Below, one piece after another: positions 12,406 to 17,468 of a stretch of DNA of 17,468 nucleotides. Source of the DNA: Gemmatimonadales bacterium (lineage in GTDB: Bacteria; Gemmatimonadota; Gemmatimonadetes; Palauibacterales; Palauibacteraceae). The DNA lies in the NCBI GenBank assembly GCA_030636765.1, contig DAOVWI010000032.1, positions 1 to 17,468 on the forward strand, written 5' to 3'. Position 1 is the first letter of the stretch, and each line of letters opens with the position of its first letter. The notes under the pieces are model-generated. The model did not search any database and was not told the origin of the DNA. It saw nothing but the letters and a program-made list of their open reading frames with translations. Both the position numbers and the translations under genes were made by a program.

Positions 12406-13078
12406 GACGCTCCCGGATGCGCTCCCAGAGGGCTCTCGCCCTCCCCTTCCAACTCTCCTCGCTCCCGAACGCCAGCCCGGCCTCCAGTGCGGCCTCCACC
12501 TCCGGCAGCGAGGCGCCGGCGTTCAGGGCGCCGCGCATGTGCGAGTGCAGCTGCGGCTCCCACCTCGTGACCGCTAGCGCCGCCACGACACAGAGCTCCC
12601 GGGTCACCAGGTCGAGCGCCGATCGGCTCAACACCTTTCCATATCCCTCCTGGATCATCCAGCGGTCGAGCTCGCCGTGCAGCGCCCGGACGTTGCGCCG
12701 GAGCTTCTCGTAGTTCTCTGCGTACACGCGGCGGCAGACCTCCTCGCCCACCCGCTCCCACTCCTCGAGCGGCGCCATGGAGCCCGGCTCTCCCGGGGCC
12801 ACGGAGCCCGGCGCTCCCGGACTCATGGAACCGTCACCGTCGGCCGTCCCACCCACCGCCCGCCAGACGCCGAGCGCCCAGATCGCCGCGGGGAACCCCA
12901 GAAAGAGGTAGGCCTGGAGGAGCACCTCTTCGACGGCCGCCGGGCCCGCCGCGGCGCGCGCCGCGATCAACCAGCGGCGCAGCGCCTGCTCGTCGCGGGA
13001 CGCATGCGCCGCCGCGACCCGAACGAGAGCCGTTCGCGTCGGGGCGAGTGGCGGCCCCGGCAGCTCTGGATCGGCCAC
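12395..13078 (-). CDS. carboxymuconolactone decarboxylase-like (AhpD-fold) protein
   Basis: A 227-residue protein with two AhpD-fold halves. The first (about 25-75) has EEVLLQAYLFLGFPAAIWAL. The second (about 145-215) has RELCVVAALAVTRWEP, then HSHMRGALNAGASLPEVEAAL. AhpD proper uses a CxxC pair to recycle peroxiredoxin. No CxxC exists here, only one Cys in RELCVV and the conserved His region, so a classical AhpD reductase role is unlikely. The family includes decarboxylases and many proteins of unknown role. GTG 13078 is the first start after the asparaginase stop (14-nt gap) but has no clear ribosome site. The 3' end overlaps obg by 11 nt. A Gly/Ser/Pro repeat separates the halves. The function is open. 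Confidence 0.8.
   Translation of the reverse strand: MADPELPGPPLAPTRTALVRVAAAHASRDEQALRRWLIAARAAAGPAAVEEVLLQAYLFLGFPAAIWALGVWRAVGGTADGDGSMSPGAPGSVAPGEPGSMAPLEEWERVGEEVCRRVYAENYEKLRRNVRALHGELDRWMIQEGYGKVLSRSALDLVTRELCVVAALAVTRWEPQLHSHMRGALNAGASLPEVEAALEAGLAFGSEESWKGRARALWERIRERHVC
12761..12832 (-). repeat. 24-bp tandem repeat between the two AhpD-like halves
   Basis: Three 8-codon units read GSMSPGAP, GSVAPGEP and GSMAPLEE (residues 83-106). This is an imperfect in-frame triplication that lengthens the linker. Confidence 0.75.
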
Positions 13079-13092
13079 GCTAGGGCCGGAGC

Positions 13093-14115
13093 TCAGAGCC
13101 TTGCCGGAACCGGCACGACCCTGGGATGCACGTCGGCGCGAACGGACCCGACCTTCTTGCCATGGCGGTTCAGCACGAACGGCTCCCGGAGATCGGCGAG
13201 CCGCTCCGACTCGGCCTCCTGCAGAAGGTCCAGCGTCTCCAGGATACGGATGACGGCCGGTGCGGCAGCTCGCGTGGCCCCATCTCCTATCTTGACCGCC
13301 AGACCCCAACCGTCTCGCGGCCCGGCGGCGCAGAAAACGCCCTCGGCCCCCTCCTTGCCGAGAACGCGGCCATCGGTCGCCTGCATGAGGCGGGTCGAGA
13401 AGCTGCCTTCCCCGGACACAAGCTCGGGACGAGCCGTCATCGCGCTGACAACCTCGCTCGGCCCCGTGTCGCCAGCCGCGCCGGCCCGGCCGAGGCGGGC
13501 GTAGGCACGCGCCATCTGACGGAGGGACAGATAGGGCGTCGGCACGCCGCAGCCGTCGATCGCCCACCTGAGGATATCCGGATCCACGTCGAGCCAATCC
13601 GCCAGCTCACGGCGAATCCTCGCCTGCACGGGATGGTCCCGGCCCGGATATCCGCGCAGCGGCCACCCGTGGAAGAGCGCGAGCGCCAGCATACCGGTGT
13701 GCTTCCCCGAACAGTTGTTGTGCACGGGCGTGAACCGACCCCCCGCCCGGAGGATGGCCTCGGCCGAAGGCTCGTCATACGGCGGGTGAACGCCGCACTC
13801 GAGCTGCCCGGAGAAGAGGCCCAGCTTTCCGAGCATGGAGTTCACGCCGGCCACGTGGAGCGGGGTGCCGTCGTGAGAGGCGCAGCAGAGCGCGAGCTCC
13901 GCCGGGCCCCAGTCGTAGGCCTGCGTCACTCCGTCCGCCACGAGAGGAAGCGCCTGGAACGGCTTCATCGCGGAGCGCCAGAAAGCCAGCAGCTCGGAGT
14001 CCCCGAACTGAGCCTCCTCGTCCCCATCCAGGCCGACCACGATCCCGTTCACCCGGTGAACGGATTCGACCTCGGCGCCCCGGCTCACCCGAACCGTATT
14101 CCTCACCGATCGCAC
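13093..14115 (-). CDS. asparaginase, Rhizobium etli type (Asparaginase_II family)
   Basis: Expected to hydrolyse L-asparagine to aspartate and ammonia in the cytosol. This family is unrelated in sequence to E. coli AnsA/AnsB. Residues known from the R. etli ReAV enzyme fall at the same numbers here: Ser48 and Lys51 (RSAMKPFQ), Ser80 (CASHDGTP), and the zinc ligands Cys135 and Lys138 (NNCSGKHTG) and Cys189 (DGCGVP). The partner lysine of Ser80 is probably in the KEGAEG or KIGDG segment. The 340-residue length is normal. GTG 14115 is kept because the numbering then matches and GGAAGG lies upstream; GTG 14106 is an alternative. The gene starts 4 nt after the EamA stop and ends 14 nt before the next gene, so it is part of the operon. 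The start and family are well supported; substrate specificity is not tested. Confidence 0.9.
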   Translation of the reverse strand: MRSVRNTVRVSRGAEVESVHRVNGIVVGLDGDEEAQFGDSELLAFWRSAMKPFQALPLVADGVTQAYDWGPAELALCCASHDGTPLHVAGVNSMLGKLGLFSGQLECGVHPPYDEPSAEAILRAGGRFTPVHNNCSGKHTGMLALALFHGWPLRGYPGRDHPVQARIRRELADWLDVDPDILRWAIDGCGVPTPYLSLRQMARAYARLGRAGAAGDTGPSEVVSAMTARPELVSGEGSFSTRLMQATDGRVLGKEGAEGVFCAAGPRDGWGLAVKIGDGATRAAAPAVIRILETLDLLQEAESERLADLREPFVLNRHGKKVGSVRADVHPRVVPVPARL

Positions 14116-14119
14116 GCGT

Positions 14120-14968
14120 TCACCCGCCTTCCGGTAATGACCGCGCCGAAGCGGAGCGACGCGCCTGCTCCCGCACGAGGAGCGCCATGCCGAACAGGAT
14201 GGCCAGCCCTCCGATGACCGTGTTCACGGTGGGCCGCTCTCCCGATCCGAGCACGACGACCGCCAGCACGGTAGCCCCCACCGGCTCGAGCAGCACCACG
14301 AGGCTGACAACATACGCCCGCACGTGGCGAAGTGCCCAGTTGAAGGACGTGTGGCCGAGAAGCATGGGACCGAGCGCCATGGCGGCCAACAGCATCCAGG
14401 TCTCCGTCGAATAGCCCGTCGCGGGAACGTCCCGCACCAGCATCGATGCTCCCGTCAGGAGGGCGGCCAGGAGGTAGACGGGCGCCACGTAACTCCACAG
14501 GCCCAGCCCGCCCCGAAGTCGCCTGCCGGCGATGAAGTACAGCGCCGCGCACAGGGCGGCGAGCGCAGCAAGGAGGTCGCCGATGAACGCCTCCCGGCCG
14601 AGTTGGAAGTCGCCCCAGCCGATCCAGAAGGCACCGGCGGTGGCGACGACGATCGCGAGCCACTCTTTGGCCGACGGCGGCTCTCGAAGCCAGAGGGCGG
14701 AAAGGAGTCCCACGTAGAGGGGATGCGCGGTGACCAGAACCGTGGAGCTCGCCACGCTCGTGTACTCGAGCGACAGGAACCAGCTGACGAAGTGCAGAGC
14801 GAGCGCCCCTCCGGCCACCCCCACCCAGAGCCACTCCGGCCGGGTCAGGCGCCGCACCTCGCGCCAATCCCCGGAGACCCCGAGGAGCGGAAGCACGAGA
14901 AGCAGCGAGAGGGAAAGACGCCAGAACGCGATCGCGCTGACGGGCGCATCGGCCAGGCGCACGAGCAC
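14120..14968 (-). CDS. EamA-family transporter (DMT superfamily)
   Basis: A ten-helix inner-membrane carrier of the drug/metabolite transporter type, with two EamA repeats (roughly 1-120 and 130-270 counted from the GTG). Marks include FVSWFLSLEYTSVASSTVLV, LAIVVATAGAFWIGW, GHTSFNWALRHVRAYVVSL and LLEPVGATVLAVVVLG. The substrate is unknown; members export amino acids and other metabolites, which could fit the neighbouring asparaginase. The coordinates use the first normal start, GTG 14968, giving 282 residues. However, the frame upstream to 15043 encodes GLRAAPVLALGLAGVSVSAV, which looks like the missing half of helix 1. An ATC at 15034, with AGAGG 5 nt upstream, would give 304 residues, the family norm. 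The true start is therefore probably upstream and non-standard. Confidence 0.88.
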   Translation of the reverse strand: MLVRLADAPVSAIAFWRLSLSLLLVLPLLGVSGDWREVRRLTRPEWLWVGVAGGALALHFVSWFLSLEYTSVASSTVLVTAHPLYVGLLSALWLREPPSAKEWLAIVVATAGAFWIGWGDFQLGREAFIGDLLAALAALCAALYFIAGRRLRGGLGLWSYVAPVYLLAALLTGASMLVRDVPATGYSTETWMLLAAMALGPMLLGHTSFNWALRHVRAYVVSLVVLLEPVGATVLAVVVLGSGERPTVNTVIGGLAILFGMALLVREQARRSASARSLPEGG

Positions 14969-15043
14969 CGCCGAGACCGAGACGCCGGCCAGCCCCAGAG
15001 CGAGAACCGGAGCCGCCCGGAGGCCCTGTCGGATCGGAACCTC

Positions 15044-15787
15044 TCAGCGCGGCGTGCCGGCCGGCAGCCGGGCGAGCATTCGGCCGGTGTGGCTGGCCGG
15101 ATCGGCCTCCCGGCGCAACCGCCGAAGCCCGGCCGGATCATCCACGTCGTACCACTCCGGCAGCTCGACGTGGCCGAGGCCGAGACGCCGCGCCGTCCTG
15201 CGGGTCGTTTCCAGCACGGCCGGCGTCGACCAGGGCACGCCGACGAACAGGCTCGCCGCTTCGGGCCAGGCGCGGCTCGTGAGTCCGATCGCGTAGTAGC
15301 CGCCATCGGCCGACGGGCCGATCACCAGCTGCGCGTCGACGAGAGCCGAAAAAGCCCGATCCAGGTAGGAGGATGGGAGCGTCGGATGGTCGCTCCCGGT
15401 GATGACTACGTGGTCTTCGCCGGCCGCAAAGGAGCTCTCGAACGCTCCGCTCAGCCTCTCCCCGAGGGCTCGTCCGCTCTGAAGCCGCACCGGCAGATCG
15501 GGGTAGCGACCGGCAAAATACTCCCGGACCCCGGCGTCGGAACTCACCCCTTCGCCGCCGCTGACGTCGCCGGCGCTGACGTCGGCGCCACCAGCAGGCC
15601 CGGCACCACCGCTGGCCCACACCTCGAGGGAGGCGCCTTCGATCCGGCCGCACAGCGCGATCGCATCGTCGAGAAACGCCTGGTAGAGACGGGCCGCCCC
15701 CTCCTCTCCCAAATCCGGAGCGAGCCGCGTCTTGGCCCGTCCGGGCTCCGGCACCTTGGCGAACAGGATCAGCCGTCGCTGCGGCAC
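15044..15787 (-). CDS. DUF2064 / TIGR04282-family glycosyltransferase-like protein
   Basis: A nucleotide-diphospho-sugar-transferase-fold protein of about 247 residues. The opening RLILFAKVPEPGRAKTRLAP is the hallmark of the TIGR04282 group, some of which sit in arsenosugar clusters. The middle has HVVITGSDHPTLPSSYLDRAF, the acidic substrate-site region, and VIGPSADGGYYAIGL follows. No arsenic genes are nearby, so that role is not supported; a general sugar- or phosphonucleotide-transfer function is all that can be said. GTG 15787 is chosen because the family opening follows directly and GGAG lies 8 nt upstream. GTG 15814 is an alternative; both lie inside a short repeat. It follows the peptidase gene by 49 nt and shares its frame with the EamA gene, separated by a single TGA at 15044-15046. 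Confidence 0.85.
   Translation of the reverse strand: MPQRRLILFAKVPEPGRAKTRLAPDLGEEGAARLYQAFLDDAIALCGRIEGASLEVWASGGAGPAGGADVSAGDVSGGEGVSSDAGVREYFAGRYPDLPVRLQSGRALGERLSGAFESSFAAGEDHVVITGSDHPTLPSSYLDRAFSALVDAQLVIGPSADGGYYAIGLTSRAWPEAASLFVGVPWSTPAVLETTRRTARRLGLGHVELPEWYDVDDPAGLRRLRREADPASHTGRMLARLPAGTPR
15557..15586 (-). repeat. 15-bp tandem duplication within the TIGR04282-like gene
   Basis: GCTGACGTCG occurs at 15560-15569 and 15575-15584. It encodes a Gly/Ala/Asp-Val-Ser run (ADVSAGDVSGG) inserted between conserved parts, in frame. Confidence 0.65.
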
Positions 15788-15822
15788 GTCGCCCGCTCCA
15801 GCCGGAACGGGCACGTCGCCCG
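15783..15822 (-). repeat. 27-bp spaced direct repeat at the start of the TIGR04282-like gene
   Basis: GGCACGTCGCCCG occurs at 15783-15795 and 15810-15822, 27 nt apart. Each copy holds a GTG (15787 and 15814) encoding GDVP, so the candidate start codon is duplicated. Confidence 0.65.
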
Positions 15823-15836
15823 ACCCGGCGAGCTCG

Positions 15837-17468
15837 TCAGTTGGGCTGAGCCACCCGGCGTGTGTCGGAATCCTCAGCGGCCGTCTCACCGAGCTCTCGG
15901 GCCGCCAGCGCGAAGAGCCCCTGCGTGGAATCGGTCTCTTCCAGAAGGGCGATGGCCGTCGTCACCTGAGGTTGGCGTCGCAGCGTTCGTTTCAGCGATG
16001 CGACCTCTCCGAACGACGCCTGTGCTATGCGGATGCCTATCTCCCAGTCGATCCAGCCCGCGGCCTCGTCGTACAGCTCGCGGCTCAACTCTGCCCCCTC
16101 CTCCTCGACGAGGAAGGCGTAGAACGCGTCCCGCATCGCCGGCGTGATCTCGAAGTCCTCCCGAAGTTCGGGGTGGTCGTGGGCCCACCGGACGGAGAAG
16201 CGGAACGAAGGATCTCGAAGTGCCACGTTGCTGTTGGCGAGTGCCTCACGGAAGGCCTGCTCCGCCGTGGTCAGCGTGTCCGGCATCACGATCAGGTCCG
16301 GCGTGATGCCGCCTCCCCCATACACGACGCGCCCGGCGTCCGTGTAGAAGGTCTCCCGGCTCGCCGTGTCCACGCCGTCTTGGACCAGATCGCCCTCCAT
16401 CGAGATAATCTCGTCATCGAGGGCCATGAGATCCCCGGTGCGGAAGGACTTCTGTATGGAACGCCCGGTCGGCGTATGCCAGCGCGCGGTCGTCATCTTC
16501 AGATAATTGCCGCCCGTGAGCGGGTAGAGGGTCTGCACGAGACCCTTCCCGAACGAGGTCGTCCCGACAATCAGGGCCCGATCGTGATCCTGGAGCGCTC
16601 CCGCGACGATCTCCGAGGCGCTAGCCGAGAACGGCCCGACGAGCACCACCAGCGGCACGCCGGGATACTGCTCCTTGGTAGGAGCCCGGTAGGTCTGGTT
16701 CTCGCTCCGATTGCGTGAGCGCGTCTCGACCACCTCGACCCCCCGAGACAAGAAGAGGTCGGCTACGGCGATGCCCTCCTCGAGCAGGCCGCCCGGGTTC
16801 GTGCGCAGATCGAGGATGACCGACTCGGCGCCCTCGGCCAGCAGGCCGTCCATCGCCGACTCGACCTCGCCGCGGGCCTCACGGCTGAACTGCTCGAGGC
16901 GCAGGAAGCCCACCCGGTCGTCCACCATGAAGGACTTCACCGACACGACGTGAACCTCGTCACGCTCGATCTCGAAGCTCAGAAGCCGATCGACGCCGGG
17001 GCGCGCCACGACAAGCGCGACGGTGCTTCCCTTGGGGCCGCGCAGCACCTGGACGGCATCCGTGGTGCTCCACCCCTCCGCGGACCCGCCGTCGACCTCC
17101 ACGATCCGGTCTCCCGTCATCAGCCCCTTCCGCTCAGCCGGGGTGTTCGGGAGAACGGCGACGACCGTCACCCAACCGTTCTGCTCGTCGATCCGGATCC
17201 CCAGGCCCCCATAGTTGCCCGTGGTGCTCAGCTGGAGCTCCTTCCACTCGTCCTTGTCGAGGAAGCCGGTGTACGGATCGCCCAACTCGGAGAGGAGCCC
17301 GTCGATCGCCATCCGATAGAGCTCGCTCTGATCCGTCTCCTCGACGTAGCGCTCGGCGACGAGGCGAAGAACCTCGTCCAGCAGCTGCGCCTGAGCGTAG
17401 GAATCGTCCCGTACCGTACCCTGCTGAAGCAACCAGCCGCCGCTGACCAGCGCGATGAGCGCGACCGC
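15837..17468 (-). CDS. S41-family carboxy-terminal processing peptidase, 5' end missing
   Basis: A periplasmic serine protease of the Ctp/Prc type that trims or degrades exported proteins from the C-terminus. The frame is open at the window edge and begins with a hydrophobic stretch (VALIALVSGGWLL), the end of a signal peptide or membrane anchor, so only a few N-terminal residues are missing. A PDZ domain follows (GGLGIRI ... GDRIVEVDGG). The S41 core has VILDLRTNPGGLLEEGIAVA, the middle Ser of FSASASEIVAGAL, and Lys in SFGKGLVQ exactly 25 residues later, matching the Ser452/Lys477 dyad of E. coli Prc. Also present is KMTTARWHTPTGRSIQ. After the peptidase domain comes an extra C-terminal region of about 150 residues with no motif I know. 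The gene probably opens the minus-strand operon, or it continues from outside. Confidence 0.93.
   Translation of the reverse strand, partial: AVALIALVSGGWLLQQGTVRDDSYAQAQLLDEVLRLVAERYVEETDQSELYRMAIDGLLSELGDPYTGFLDKDEWKELQLSTTGNYGGLGIRIDEQNGWVTVVAVLPNTPAERKGLMTGDRIVEVDGGSAEGWSTTDAVQVLRGPKGSTVALVVARPGVDRLLSFEIERDEVHVVSVKSFMVDDRVGFLRLEQFSREARGEVESAMDGLLAEGAESVILDLRTNPGGLLEEGIAVADLFLSRGVEVVETRSRNRSENQTYRAPTKEQYPGVPLVVLVGPFSASASEIVAGALQDHDRALIVGTTSFGKGLVQTLYPLTGGNYLKMTTARWHTPTGRSIQKSFRTGDLMALDDEIISMEGDLVQDGVDTASRETFYTDAGRVVYGGGGITPDLIVMPDTLTTAEQAFREALANSNVALRDPSFRFSVRWAHDHPELREDFEITPAMRDAFYAFLVEEEGAELSRELYDEAAGWIDWEIGIRIAQASFGEVASLKRTLRRQPQVTTAIALLEETDSTQGLFALAARELGETAAEDSDTRRVAQPN

Noticed and set aside
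15044..15046. In-frame TGA between the TIGR04282-like and EamA genes as a second selenocysteine codon
   Set aside because: The two sides belong to different complete proteins, no Cys is expected there and no suitable hairpin was seen.

Overview
This is a high-GC bacterial window carrying two blocks of ordinary chromosomal genes with a short, visibly less GC-rich accessory stretch between them. The gene mix (hrcA-dnaJ, dprA, obg, a secreted S41 peptidase) and protein style recall Gemmatimonadota or a similar high-GC Gram-negative-type lineage. There is no 16S gene, so this is only a weak guess.

Plus strand, 1-3207: an oxidative pentose phosphate cluster with gnd (start cut off by the window edge), zwf overlapping it by 4 nt, and pgl. 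Together they convert glucose-6-phosphate to ribulose-5-phosphate and make reducing power. A zinc-dependent homocysteine S-methyltransferase-like gene follows (3278-4246).

Accessory stretch, about 4247-7770: a DinB-family fragment that loses its homology after roughly 37 codons; a minus-strand MazF-type toxin with a ribbon-helix-helix antitoxin, preceded by a strong promoter and a palindromic operator; a DUF3024 gene whose start lies just after an integron attC-like end; a bacterioferritin-like diiron protein without the haem-ligand methionine; a peroxiredoxin-like gene; an unnamed four-helix membrane protein; and a hemolysin-III/PAQR-type membrane protein. The main discovery is the peroxiredoxin-like gene. 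It has an in-frame TGA exactly where the family has its active-site cysteine, followed at the right distance by a small hairpin of the bacterial SECIS type. I read 6041-6580 as one selenoprotein gene, not as a broken gene. With the ferritin-like neighbour it suggests a small peroxide and iron defence group.

Minus strand, 17468-7842 (transcribed right to left): a secreted carboxy-terminal processing peptidase (5' end outside the window), a DUF2064/TIGR04282 glycosyltransferase-like protein, an EamA transporter whose first membrane helix lies upstream of the first normal start codon, an R. etli-type asparaginase, a carboxymuconolactone-decarboxylase-like protein, obg and dprA, packed with short gaps or overlaps. 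A hairpin terminator follows dprA, and then hrcA-dnaJ form the heat-shock pair. Several of these proteins, and Zwf, carry small in-frame tandem duplications in linkers or N-terminal tails.
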